Positions 27,478-35,777 of a stretch of DNA of 64,000 bases are shown piece by piece. Position 1 is the first letter of the stretch; every line of letters starts with the position of its first letter. The notes below the pieces were generated by a model. That model was not told the origin of the DNA, ran no database searches, and worked only from the letters and a program-made list of their open reading frames with translations. The stretch is from Parafrankia irregularis (GTDB lineage Bacteria > Actinomycetota > Actinomycetes > Frankiales > Frankiaceae). A program made the translations under genes and the position numbers. The stretch covers positions 496,001-560,000 of the forward strand of contig NZ_FAOZ01000001.1 in the NCBI RefSeq assembly GCF_001536285.1, in the 5' to 3' direction.

Positions 27478-28083
27478 ATGGCGGTCGTGCCAGCCTCGGA
27501 CCCGGCCGCCACTCGGCAGCGCCTGCTCGACGCGGCCTGGCGGGTGCTCACCCGCCACGGCGATCAGCCGCTGAGCCTCGACGCGGTGGCCCGCGAGGCC
27601 GAGGTCTCCAAGGGAGGCCTGCTCCACCACTTCCCCACCCGTGCGTCACTCATCGACGCCCTCTACGACCGGTGGAACGACGAGTTCGACGCGGAGGTGA
27701 CCGGCCGCGCCGTTGTCGACGACCGGCCGGGGAGCTGGGTACGCGCCTATCTGGACGTCAGCACCGAAGGCAACGGCCAGCCGGGAGAGGCAGCCGCGGA
27801 GGTCGGCGTCCTCGCCGCGCTGATCGCCGACCCGAATCGCCTGCGCCAGTTCCGCGAACGCTACGACACCTGGCAGAGCCGGATCGTCGAGGACCGCATC
27901 GACCCGGCCCTGGCCACGCTGGTCCGCATGGCCGCCGACGGGATGTGGCTCGCCGACCTGTTGGGGCTGGCACCGCCCACCGGCGATCTGCGCGGCCAGT
28001 TACTCAGGATGCTGCGCGAACTCACGGTGCCGCCCGGCCAGCCGTCCGCGACACCTCCGGTCTCCGAGGCTACCGGCGGCTGA
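27478..28083 (+). CDS. TetR/AcrR-family transcriptional regulator
   Basis: 201 residues from an ATG (MAVVPASDPAATRQRLLDAA). The helix-turn-helix is LSLDAVAREAEVSKGGLLHHFPTR, residues about 35-58, the classic TetR pattern. The C-terminal ligand domain (about 80-195) resembles TetR_C subtypes with DRIDPALATLVRMAADGMWLADL. It most likely represses the divergent MFS gene and itself. The frame stays open further upstream, but that part has no protein character. Confidence 0.92.
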   Translation: MAVVPASDPAATRQRLLDAAWRVLTRHGDQPLSLDAVAREAEVSKGGLLHHFPTRASLIDALYDRWNDEFDAEVTGRAVVDDRPGSWVRAYLDVSTEGNGQPGEAAAEVGVLAALIADPNRLRQFRERYDTWQSRIVEDRIDPALATLVRMAADGMWLADLLGLAPPTGDLRGQLLRMLRELTVPPGQPSATPPVSEATGG

Positions 28084-28126
28084 GACGACTGGCGGCTGGC
28101 AGCCGACGCCGCCCACGCACAGGACT

Positions 28127-28157
28127 GCCCGTGGCTGAGATCGCCTCAGCCACGGGC
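28127..28157. terminator. Bidirectional terminator hairpin
   Basis: Perfect 13-bp stem GCCCGTGGCTGAG / CTCAGCCACGGGC with loop ATCGC, lying between the convergent tetR and FHA-ABC genes. Confidence 0.75.
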
Positions 28158-28205
28158 GGTCTCAGCCACGGCCGACCCGTAGCCGCGGCATCGGTGCCTG
28201 TCGGA

Positions 28206-31082
28206 TCAGGCCGCTCCCCCGCTGCCCCACGGCCCCACCGGCGGCCCCGCCGGGGGCATGGCCGGTGGCCCCGCCGGGGGCATGGCCGGTGGCCCCGCCG
28301 GGGGCATGGCCGGTGGCCCCGCCGGCCGCGGGGCGGCTGCAGGTGCCTGCGCCGTGGGGCGGGTCACCTTGGGGTCGATACGGCGCAGGGTCGACGACGT
28401 CGCGGCCAGCGCGGCGGCGGCGAGCAGCACACCGATGGTGAGGTCGAGCAGCCAGATCCCCGCGCTGTGCTCCCACAGCGCATCGGCCGGGTCGGACCGC
28501 AGCACCTCGTTGCCCAGCTTGGAGACCTCGTTCAGGTCATCCGTGGACGCGAGCGCCGCGAAGCCCCACCGGGCGGGTACGAACCAGGAGATCTGCTCCA
28601 GGCCCGCCCGGCCGGAGACCGAGACGAGGCCGCCGGACAGGACGAGCTGCCCCATGGTCACCAGAACCAGGACGGGCATCGTCTTGTCGGCGTTGTCGAC
28701 GAGGGTCGACACCAGCAGACCGATCATCATCGACGCCACCGCGGCCACGATCACCGCGATCAGGCACTCCGCCAGCGGCGCCCCCAGCAGGGCTGCCTGC
28801 GCCGGAGCCCGCCCGAGCAGACCGATCAACGTGAAGATCACACACTGCAGGGTGGTGATCACCGTCAGAACGATGATCTTCGAACCGAGATAGGCGGTCC
28901 GGGACAGCCCGATCGTCCGTTCTCGCCGGTAGATGTCGCGTTCCTTGACGATCTCGCGGACCGAGTTCGCCATCCCCATGAAGCAGGCACACAGCACCAG
29001 GACGACGAGCACCTTCATCGCGTCCGAATTGGGCCTGTCCGGCAGTGGATCGAGTCCGTCCGGCGCTGGAATGACCCGCGGGATGATCCCGAGCAGGAAG
29101 GGGAAGGCGAAGATCAGGCGCAGGTAGGAGCGGTCCGCCAGCACGACCTTCAGGTATCTGCGGGTCAGCGTCGCGAGCTGCGCGGACACCGGCTGCTGGC
29201 GCACGCTCGGCAGTGCCGTGGGCGCCTTGCGCACGGCCGGCGCGACGATCGCCGAGGGCACGAAGTACTCGGAGCTGCGGAAGCGGGCCGCCATCTCGGC
29301 GCCGGGCGTGCGCTCCAGCTCCCGGAACACCGCCGCGAAGTCGCGGAAGTCCTCCTTGCCGAAGAAGCGCAGCGCCCCGTCGGCCGGGCCGAAGTAGGCG
29401 ACGTGCCCACCCGGGGCCAGCACCAGGATGTAGTCGCAGAGATCCAGGAACAGCACGCTGTGCGTGACGACGATGACCGTGCGCCCGCCCTCGTCGGACG
29501 AGCCCGCGCCGCCGCCCTTGGCGAGGCCCTTCAGCGTCTCCATCACCGACTGGTCGTTCGCCGGGTCCAGACCCGAGGTGGGCTCGTCCAGGAACAGCAG
29601 CGACGGGCGGGTGAGCAGCTCCAGCGCCACCGACGTCCGCTTCTTCTGCCCGCCGGAGAGCCGGCTGACCGGGGTGTTCGCGTGCGCGGTGAGCCCGAGC
29701 TCGCCGATCACCTCCCCGACCCGCGTCCGGCGCTCCTCGGCGGTCGTGTCCGCCGGGAAGCGCAGCTCCGCGCCGTACTCGAGCGCCTCCCGCACCGTCA
29801 GCTGGGCATGCAGCGGGTCGGCCTGCGGGACGTACCCGATGCGCCGGCGCAGCTCGTCGTACTCGGCGTACAGGTCACGCCCGGCGTAGCGGACCGAGCC
29901 GACGTCCGCCGGGCGGAAGCCGGTGAGGGCGTTGAGCAGGGTCGACTTGCCCGCACCGCTGGGGCCGACCACACCCAGCAGCGAACGGCCCGGCAGCCGG
30001 AACGTCATGTCGTGCATGAGCTGCTTCGCCCCGGCGAACACCGAGACGCCCTGCACCTCGAACGCGACGTCACCGGAGTCGACGTACTCGACCAGCGAGT
30101 CGCCTTCGAGCTGGTACAGGTGGTGGCCGATGGCGATCACGTCGCGCTGGCCGACCGGCGCCCGCATCACCCGCTGGCCGTTGACGAAGGTGCCGTTGGC
30201 CGAGGCGAGATCGACGATCTCGACGCCGGCGGGACCGACCCGCAGCTCGGCATGGTTGCGCGAGGCGAGCAGGTCCGCCACGGCCACGTCGTTGCCACGG
30301 GAGCGCCCGAGCCGGATCGTGCCGGGCCGCAGCGGATGCACCCGCCGCGGCGCATGCACGATCGCGCTCTGCGACGTCGACGGATCCACCGGGAGCGACC
30401 CCGTGCGCGGGCCGGGAACCGGGATCCCTCCGGTTCCCGGCCCAGCGCCGGGAACCGGTGAGGGTCCGGAAGCCGGCGAGGCCCCGCGGGCGGAGGCTGA
30501 CCAGCCAGGAGGCGCCGCGGGCGGAAGCTGCGGGCCCGCGGGGGCGGGCGGCAGGCCACCCGCCGCCGCGGCCTGGCCGGGGTACGGAACAGGTGCTGGG
30601 ACCGGCCCCGGGCCCGAGGGCGGCGCCGGACGATAGGCCGGCCCGGCGCCCGGCCAGGCGGGGTTCACCGGCCCGGGCTGAGCCGCACCGGGTGAGCCCG
30701 GCGAACCGGCGGGAGCAACCGGAGCCACCGGGCCCGCGGAGGCCTGCTGACCGGGCGTCACGGGACCCGGCTGACCCGGCGTCGCGGCGGCCGGAACCAA
30801 CACGATCTCGGGCCCGTCGGCCGCTCCGAGCCTGATCCGCACCTCATGCGCGCTCACGAAGAGATCGGCCGCGCGGCGGCCGTCCTGCCACAGGCCGTTG
30901 ACGCTCAGATCCTGCACCCGCCAGCCGCCGGCGACCGGTTCGAGCATGAGATGACGGCGGGAGACCCGACCGTCGTTCACGACGATGTCCGAGGTACGAC
31001 CACGACCCACCACGCACGGCGCGTCGCCCGCCAGCATCGTCCGACCTGCCGGGGTGATCACGCTCAGCGTGGTCCGGTCCAC
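28206..31082 (-). CDS. FHA-FHA-ABC transporter, ATPase-permease fusion
   Basis: 958 residues. Order of parts: FHA domain 1 (about 10-90, VVGRGRTSDIVVNDGRVSRRH), a Pro/Ala/Gly linker of some 150 residues, FHA domain 2 (about 250-330, IRLGRSRGNDVAVADLLASR), an ABCG-type ATPase with Walker A GPSGAGKS, signature LSGGQ and Walker B LLFLDEPTSGLDP, then an ABC2 membrane domain with about six segments. FHA domains bind phosphothreonine, so export is probably tuned by a Ser/Thr kinase of the cell. The C-terminus is a PPAGPPAM repeat. The substrate is unknown; related mycobacterial fusions have been linked to cell-envelope functions. It converges with tetR. Confidence 0.92.
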   Translation of the reverse strand: MDRTTLSVITPAGRTMLAGDAPCVVGRGRTSDIVVNDGRVSRRHLMLEPVAGGWRVQDLSVNGLWQDGRRAADLFVSAHEVRIRLGAADGPEIVLVPAAATPGQPGPVTPGQQASAGPVAPVAPAGSPGSPGAAQPGPVNPAWPGAGPAYRPAPPSGPGPVPAPVPYPGQAAAAGGLPPAPAGPQLPPAAPPGWSASARGASPASGPSPVPGAGPGTGGIPVPGPRTGSLPVDPSTSQSAIVHAPRRVHPLRPGTIRLGRSRGNDVAVADLLASRNHAELRVGPAGVEIVDLASANGTFVNGQRVMRAPVGQRDVIAIGHHLYQLEGDSLVEYVDSGDVAFEVQGVSVFAGAKQLMHDMTFRLPGRSLLGVVGPSGAGKSTLLNALTGFRPADVGSVRYAGRDLYAEYDELRRRIGYVPQADPLHAQLTVREALEYGAELRFPADTTAEERRTRVGEVIGELGLTAHANTPVSRLSGGQKKRTSVALELLTRPSLLFLDEPTSGLDPANDQSVMETLKGLAKGGGAGSSDEGGRTVIVVTHSVLFLDLCDYILVLAPGGHVAYFGPADGALRFFGKEDFRDFAAVFRELERTPGAEMAARFRSSEYFVPSAIVAPAVRKAPTALPSVRQQPVSAQLATLTRRYLKVVLADRSYLRLIFAFPFLLGIIPRVIPAPDGLDPLPDRPNSDAMKVLVVLVLCACFMGMANSVREIVKERDIYRRERTIGLSRTAYLGSKIIVLTVITTLQCVIFTLIGLLGRAPAQAALLGAPLAECLIAVIVAAVASMMIGLLVSTLVDNADKTMPVLVLVTMGQLVLSGGLVSVSGRAGLEQISWFVPARWGFAALASTDDLNEVSKLGNEVLRSDPADALWEHSAGIWLLDLTIGVLLAAAALAATSSTLRRIDPKVTRPTAQAPAAAPRPAGPPAMPPAGPPAMPPAGPPAMPPAGPPVGPWGSGGAA
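28243..28323 (-). repeat. 24-bp tandem repeat in the exporter C-terminus
   Basis: Three exact copies of a 24-bp unit starting GGCCCCGCCGGGGGCATGG, plus a partial fourth. In frame it encodes repeated MPPAGPPA octapeptides, so copy number changes would alter length without a frameshift. Confidence 0.9.
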
Positions 31083-31274
31083 CGGTTGCTCCCTTGCCCG
31101 CCACGAATGTTCCGCCTACTTGATCACACCGATTCTCTACCCAACCCCGACTTGTCTGGAAGGTGACCGGGCACGAAGCCCACCACCGGAACCAGGGCCC
31201 ACCACCGGAACCAGGGCGGTCGGCCGGCTCGACTGCCACATCTCGCCGAGGTCCGCCGAACACGAAGAAGGATG

Positions 31275-32132
31275 TCAGAGTCTGCGGTAACGGGCCTCGA
31301 TGAACGAGTAGGCGCCGAACAGGGCAAGCCCCGCCGCGCAGCAGGCGAGCAGCACCTGGCCATAGGCCTGGTCGGCGATCGACCGGAGTGTGCCGTCGAA
31401 GCCCTTGGCCTCGTCGGGGTCGAAATCGACGGCGGCCTTCACCACGAACACTCCGGCGAGCCCGAAAACGACGCCGCGCGCGAGGTAGCCGACCTGCCCG
31501 ATGCGCCGGGCGGCGCGCAGCAGCGCGGGCCGCATCCGCGCTCGTTCCAGCTTCTCCTCGAACCCGGTGGTCACTCCTTTGGCGAGCATGCCGACGCCGA
31601 CGCCGACGACCACGAGGCCGATGGCTCCCACCAGCCATCGCCCGCCGCTGTGCGCCATGACCCGTGCCGTGTAGGGGGCGGGCTCCCCGGAGCTGGAGCT
31701 GGCCCCGTCCGAAGCGAGAAACGTGATGGTGCTCCCGGTGATGACCAGATAGATCGCGCCCCTGATGACGGACGCTGCCCGCTTCACGGCCCGCTTCTTC
31801 GTGTCGGCCTCCTCTCGGTGCCCGACCGCACCCTCCAGCAGGCGCCACAGCGCGTAGCCGGCGAATCCCACCGCGATCAGGACGAGCAGACCGGTTCCGA
31901 AGGGCTTGTCCGCTATCTCGCGCAGCGCCCCCTGCCGGTTCGCCTGCTCATCGGGGTTCCCGCGGGCGATCTGGATCGCGAGAACCCCGATGAGCAGGTA
32001 GACCACACCGCGGGCCGCGAAGCCCAGCCGAGCGGTGAGGTCCGTCGCCCGGCTGTGTCGCGTGCGGCGCGCCGCACTCTCGCCCGCGGACACCACCTGG
32101 CGCCCCGCGTGCGTGACGCTGTGTACGGACAC
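31275..32132 (-). CDS. DUF1206 membrane protein
   Basis: 285 residues from the GTG at 32132, which has GGGAGG five bases upstream; the longer frame from 32204 lacks such a site. Six membrane segments fall in three repeats of two (LGFAARGVVYLLIGVLAIQI, ASVIRGAIYLVITGSTITFL and IGQVGYLARGVVFGLAGVFV), each with the conserved arginine-glycine pair of DUF1206. The family is common in actinobacteria and has no established function. About 190 bases separate it from the FHA-ABC start downstream. Confidence 0.9.
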   Translation of the reverse strand: MSVHSVTHAGRQVVSAGESAARRTRHSRATDLTARLGFAARGVVYLLIGVLAIQIARGNPDEQANRQGALREIADKPFGTGLLVLIAVGFAGYALWRLLEGAVGHREEADTKKRAVKRAASVIRGAIYLVITGSTITFLASDGASSSSGEPAPYTARVMAHSGGRWLVGAIGLVVVGVGVGMLAKGVTTGFEEKLERARMRPALLRAARRIGQVGYLARGVVFGLAGVFVVKAAVDFDPDEAKGFDGTLRSIADQAYGQVLLACCAAGLALFGAYSFIEARYRRL

Positions 32133-32355
32133 GATCGCCTCCCGACGGTACGGTTCGGTTCCGGGCACAACGCCCGTACGCCGCATGCCCGGCGGGAAGG
32201 CCACAAAACAGCAACAGGACCATGGCGATCACCTCATGGTGACAGTCACGACGTCCGAGCCGCGGAACTGCAGGCGGGGACGAGCGCCGCGGTCAGCCGG
32301 CGCGCGGGCCCGGCACGGAACCGGCACGCGGCACCGAGCACGCAGGAACGGGCGC

Positions 32356-33084
32356 TCAGCCCTTCGACGTCAGATAGCGCAGGAGGACGACGTCACCGAG
32401 CTGGCTGACCTCGGCGAGCTGAAGCCGGTGCGCCGCGTCGAACGGAAAGCTGCCCGGGCCGACGAACGTCGGGGCGCCCGCCTCGCCGACGAAGAACGGT
32501 GCCACCACCAGGTGCAGCTCGTCCACCAGGCCAGCGGTGAGAAACGCGGTGTGGATCGTGGTGCCCCCCTCGACCAGCAGCCGCCGAACCCCGCGGCCGG
32601 TCAGGTCCCGCAGGAGGCTCGCCAGCGGAGGCTCAGGGAGATCGACCACCGTCGCCACCGCTGCCAGGGGTGAGGCCGCGGCGCAGCCGGACGCAGCGGC
32701 CTCACCGGACGCGCCGGCGGTCGCCCGGTAGACGACCCTGTCCGCACCGTCACGGAAGATGCGGGCCGCCGGGTCGAGGTCGCCTTCGTGGGTCAGGACA
32801 GCCCGCAGTGGCGTCGGGGGACGCCCCGCCGCCGTCCGCGCGTCGCGCCGGCGCTGCGAACGGACGGCGAGCCCGGGATCGTCGCGCCGCACGGTGCCGG
32901 CGCCGACCAGGATCGCGTCGCATCCGGCCCGGACCTCGTCCACCCGGTCGAGATCCGCGGGGCTCGACAGGATCAGCCGGCTCGGCGAGCAGTCGTCGAT
33001 CCGGCCGTCCAGCGACATCGCGCAGCTCAGCACCACGTAGGGACGAGCCGGAACGCCCAGGGCGCTAGTCGTCCCCACGGTCAT
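32356..33084 (-). CDS. RibD C-terminal-type pyrimidine reductase
   Basis: 242 residues from an ATG (MTVGTTSALGVPARPYVVLS). The reductase fold shows VVLSCAMSLDGRI at the start, AILVGAGTVRRDDPGL, and VRRLLVEGGTTIHTAFLTAG, the NADPH- and substrate-binding motifs shared by RibD-C and bacterial dihydrofolate-reductase-like proteins. No deaminase domain is present. It probably reduces the ribosylaminopyrimidine of riboflavin synthesis or a related compound. Its start overlaps the end of the lipoprotein gene by 20 bases. Confidence 0.85.
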   Translation of the reverse strand: MTVGTTSALGVPARPYVVLSCAMSLDGRIDDCSPSRLILSSPADLDRVDEVRAGCDAILVGAGTVRRDDPGLAVRSQRRRDARTAAGRPPTPLRAVLTHEGDLDPAARIFRDGADRVVYRATAGASGEAAASGCAAASPLAAVATVVDLPEPPLASLLRDLTGRGVRRLLVEGGTTIHTAFLTAGLVDELHLVVAPFFVGEAGAPTFVGPGSFPFDAAHRLQLAEVSQLGDVVLLRYLTSKG

Positions 33085-33502
33085 CGCCGACCGGATCGTC
33101 GCCGTCGCCCGACGTGCCGCCGCCGGTGCCCGCACCGCCTCCGGTACCCGTGCCGCCGACCGCACCGCCGCAGCGGTCGGCGACCCAGTCCGCGAGCTGG
33201 GCGCGCGGGCTGAGCACGGTGGGATCGTCCGCGACGCGGCCGGCGAGGCTGCGGATGTTCTCCTCGGGCGCGAGATCCCGGACGACGAGTGCGACGAGGC
33301 GCGCCGCGTCCGGGTTCTGCTCGATCTCGCTGGGCTCGACCCTGATCTGGGAGCACAGCACGGTGGCCCCGGCCGCCCTGGTCTCCTCCGAGACCTGGTC
33401 GCAGCCGACGAGCCCGGCCGCGCCGGCGGCGACCGCGATGGCCACGCCCAGACCCGACCTGCCCGGGAGCAGACTCCTGTGAGGAGCCGAAATCCGCATC
33501 AT
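33065..33502 (-). CDS. Putative lipoprotein
   Basis: 145 residues. The N-terminal signal (GRSGLGVAIAVAAGAAGLVGC) ends with a lipobox LVGC, so the protein should be lipid-anchored outside the membrane. The mature part (EETRAAGATVLCSQIRVEPSE ... RVADDPTVLSPRAQLADWVA) looks folded and mostly helical, with two further cysteines that could form a disulfide. The C-terminal 35 residues are a Gly/Thr/Asp tail. I recognise no family. It overlaps the downstream reductase, suggesting translational coupling. Confidence 0.75.
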   Translation of the reverse strand: MMRISAPHRSLLPGRSGLGVAIAVAAGAAGLVGCDQVSEETRAAGATVLCSQIRVEPSEIEQNPDAARLVALVVRDLAPEENIRSLAGRVADDPTVLSPRAQLADWVADRCGGAVGGTGTGGGAGTGGGTSGDGDDPVGDDRGDD

Positions 33503-33570
33503 GACGTCGAGGATGTCACGATGCGGTCCAGGCGTGGATCTGTCGCCGGTGAGGACTACCGTCTGACAGT

Positions 33571-34461
33571 GTGCGGATCGCGACCTGGAACATCAACTCG
33601 GCCAAGGCCCGGCAGTCCCGCCTGATCGAATGGCTCGACCGTGCGAGTCCCGACGTGGTGTGCCTGCAGGAGACCAAGCTCGCGGACGACGCCTTCCTGG
33701 AGCTGTTCGACGAGGATCTCTTCCGCCGTGGCTATCGGGTGGCCCACCACGGCGACGGGCGTTGGAACGGGGTGGCGATCCTGTCCCGGGCGGGGCTGGA
33801 CGACGTTCAGCGCGGGCTCCCGGGCGATCCGGGCTTCCCGAAGCCCGAGCCCCGGGCGATCGCCGCGACCTGCGGAGGCATCCGGGTCTGGTCGCTGTAC
33901 GTGCCGAACGGCCGCACCGTCGACGACCCCCACTACGCCTACAAGCTGGCCTGGCTGGCCGCGCTGCGCGACGTGGTCGGTGAGCTCGCTCCGGCGGGTC
34001 CGGTGATGACACTGGGCGACTTCAACATCGCGCCGACCGATGCCGACGTTTGGGACATCGCCGCCTTCGAGGGCGCGACGCATGTCACCGAGGCCGAGCG
34101 TGCCGCGCTCGGCGAGCTGCACGGCGCCGGCCTGGTCGATCTGATGCGCGCGAGATGGCCAGCGGAGACGGTCTACACGTACTGGGACTACCGCCAGCTC
34201 TGCTTCCCCAAGAACTACGGGATGCGCATCGACCTGGCGCTGGCGACGGCGGATGTGGCCGGCCGCACCCGCGCGGTGTGGGTCGACCGGGCGGCTCGCA
34301 AGGGCACCGGCACCAGCGACCACGCCCCGGTCGTCGTCGACCTGGACGAGGCGCCCGACGGGGACGTCGGGCCGATGGTCCCGCCGCCCTCGGCACGCGG
34401 GTCGTCCTCTCGCGGCTCGTCATCCCGCGCGGGAGGCAGCCGACGCCCGGGTGCGTCCTGA
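33571..34461 (+). CDS. xth: Exodeoxyribonuclease III (AP endonuclease family)
   Basis: 296 residues starting with GTG. Endonuclease/exonuclease/phosphatase motifs are all present: MRIATWNINSAKARQ, CLQETKLADD (metal-binding Glu), GVAILSR, MTLGDFNIAPTDADVW, YTYWDYR and the catalytic GTGTSDHAPVVVDL near the end. It repairs abasic sites and damaged 3' ends in DNA. A 40-residue Ser/Arg/Gly-rich tail follows the domain. It diverges from the lipoprotein gene. Confidence 0.93.
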   Translation: MRIATWNINSAKARQSRLIEWLDRASPDVVCLQETKLADDAFLELFDEDLFRRGYRVAHHGDGRWNGVAILSRAGLDDVQRGLPGDPGFPKPEPRAIAATCGGIRVWSLYVPNGRTVDDPHYAYKLAWLAALRDVVGELAPAGPVMTLGDFNIAPTDADVWDIAAFEGATHVTEAERAALGELHGAGLVDLMRARWPAETVYTYWDYRQLCFPKNYGMRIDLALATADVAGRTRAVWVDRAARKGTGTSDHAPVVVDLDEAPDGDVGPMVPPPSARGSSSRGSSSRAGGSRRPGAS

Positions 34462-34515
34462 CCGGCCGCGCAACCACCTGACCTGACACCACCACGTCGA
34501 AGCACTACAACGTGA

Positions 34516-34545
34516 CATCCTCCCTGGCCCGAAGGCCAGGGATTC
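34516..34545 (-). mobile_element. Isolated IS200/IS605-type end (TnpB-associated) without transposase
   Basis: Read on the minus strand, GAATCCCTGGCC-TTCG-GGCCAGGGAGGATGTC is the hairpin sequence typical of the right end of IS605/IS1341-type elements, where it also forms the 3' end of the omega RNA. The stem (CCCTGGCC/GGCCAGGG) is perfect with a four-base loop. No tnpA or tnpB lies nearby, so it is a stranded end or a small derivative element. Confidence 0.6.
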
Positions 34546-34551
34546 CTACCC

Positions 34552-34567
34552 TCGCGGGCGAGTTTTC
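34552..34567 (+). terminator. Possible terminator after exonuclease III
   Basis: CTCG-CGGG-CGAG hairpin followed by TTTT, about 90 bases after the xth stop. The short stem makes it a weak candidate. Confidence 0.4.
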
Positions 34568-34665
34568 CCGCTTCATCAGCTGCCGCCACGCGCGGCACCT
34601 CGCACGGCGGCGCGTGGCCCCGGCCGGCCGGGGCCACCGGCCGACCGGGCACGCTCGCGGATCGG

Positions 34666-35238
34666 TCAGGAAGCGGCGTGCTCGTCGCCGTGCGCGGCCT
34701 CGGCGCCCGCTCCAGCGTCGTCCCGCACGGTCGGGAGCGCCCCGACAACCGCCGCCGCGGCCACCGGGATCCGGGTGCTACGCGGCGCGGCCGCCGCGCC
34801 GGCGAGCCGGACGGTCAGCACACCGCGGTCGTAACGCGCGCTGATCGCCGTCGCGTCCACGTTCTCCGGCAGCGCGAACTCCCGACGGAACGAGCCGTGC
34901 CAGCGCTCCCGGTGGACCCGACCGTTCACGGTCTCCTCCTCCTCGGAGGAACGCTCACCGCGGACGACCAGCGCCCCGCGGTCGATCTCCACCATCACGT
35001 CCTTCTCGACGTCGACGCCCGGCAGCTCCAGGTTGATCAGAACATCGTCACCGTCAACCAGGACGTCGGCCGACGGCACGACGTTCTGCGGCCGGGCGAC
35101 GACGCCCTGCGGCCGGGGCACGGCGCGCAGCGGACGGACAGCACGGTCCCGCGAGCCCCAGGAGCGCCGGACGATCTCGTTGAACTCACGGTCCATGCGC
35201 TCGAACGCGGCAAACGGGTCCCACAGGTAGGTGCTCAT
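34666..35238 (-). CDS. Hsp20 (alpha-crystallin) small heat-shock protein
   Basis: 190 residues starting MSTYLWDPFAAFERMDREFN, with AGGGGAG upstream. The alpha-crystallin domain spans about 55-140 (SADVLVDGDDVLINLELPGV, VRGERSS, ENVDATAISARYDRGVLTVRL). It is a holdase that prevents aggregation of unfolded proteins. An Ala/Gly-rich tail of about 40 residues follows. Its promoter region contains an inverted repeat resembling the HspR HAIR box, so heat induction is likely. Confidence 0.93.
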   Translation of the reverse strand: MSTYLWDPFAAFERMDREFNEIVRRSWGSRDRAVRPLRAVPRPQGVVARPQNVVPSADVLVDGDDVLINLELPGVDVEKDVMVEIDRGALVVRGERSSEEEETVNGRVHRERWHGSFRREFALPENVDATAISARYDRGVLTVRLAGAAAAPRSTRIPVAAAAVVGALPTVRDDAGAGAEAAHGDEHAAS

Positions 35239-35316
35239 TGTCGTGTGACTCCCCTCCGGGCGGGACCTCTGGTGAAGCCTCGCGTTGTCAGGCCCTCCGG
35301 CCCGCCCTGACACGTT

Positions 35317-35337
35317 CCTGAGTCTAGGTGGCTCAAC
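35317..35337. promoter_or_regulatory. Candidate HspR (HAIR) operator
   Basis: CCTGAGT-N7-GCTCAAC resembles the HAIR consensus CTTGAGT-N7-ACTCAAG (6 of 7 and 5 of 7 matches, correct spacing), about 80 bases upstream of the hsp20 start. Confidence 0.5.
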
Positions 35338-35683
35338 CTTACGAACGCAAGTGCGCTCAGGAACCTGCATACCGATGGTGACGGAAACCATCCCATCATT
35401 CGCTCTGTCCTGTCGAACGTTGGTCCTCCGACCGGAATCCCCGATCCGGGCGCAAACTTCGGGACCGCACCCGACCGGCACACCCACCCCCGCCCGCGCG
35501 CTGCGTCTGCGCGCCTGCGACAGCGCCGGTGTCACGGGAGCCCCGGCTTCCGTGACGCCGGAGCGGGCACACCGCGGTCAACGGCGTTACGGCGCGGACG
35601 AGCGGCAAACCTCACGGCACGGTGAGAAAAGCCACGTAGGGCCATCCGGCCGATCGCGGCGGGCACCGCCGCCGGGTACGCGA

Positions 35684-35724
35684 ACGGCCCCAGAACCCGT
35701 CATACGCTGGGGTTCTGGGGCCGT
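35684..35724. terminator. Strong hairpin terminator
   Basis: Perfect 15-bp stem ACGGCCCCAGAACCC / GGGTTCTGGGGCCGT with an 11-base loop, 53 bases after the end of the DUF4230 gene on the minus strand. There is no T run, as is usual in actinobacterial terminators. Confidence 0.75.
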
Positions 35725-35777
35725 CGACACCGTCTGGACGGGCTCCCGCCGGAGAAGTGGGCGCCGCCCCGAAGGTG

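Larger units (their letters stand above)
35239..35777. other. Gene-free stretch upstream of hsp20
   Basis: 539 bases. The part next to hsp20 is its promoter region, with a candidate HAIR box at 35317-35337. The far part ends in a strong hairpin at 35684-35724. Open frames between are not protein-like. Confidence 0.5.

Noticed and set aside
26607-30461. 1284-codon open frame on the plus strand
   Set aside because: It runs antisense to the MFS gene and the FHA-ABC gene and across tetR in the wrong frame; composition is Arg/Gln/His-rich without any motif.
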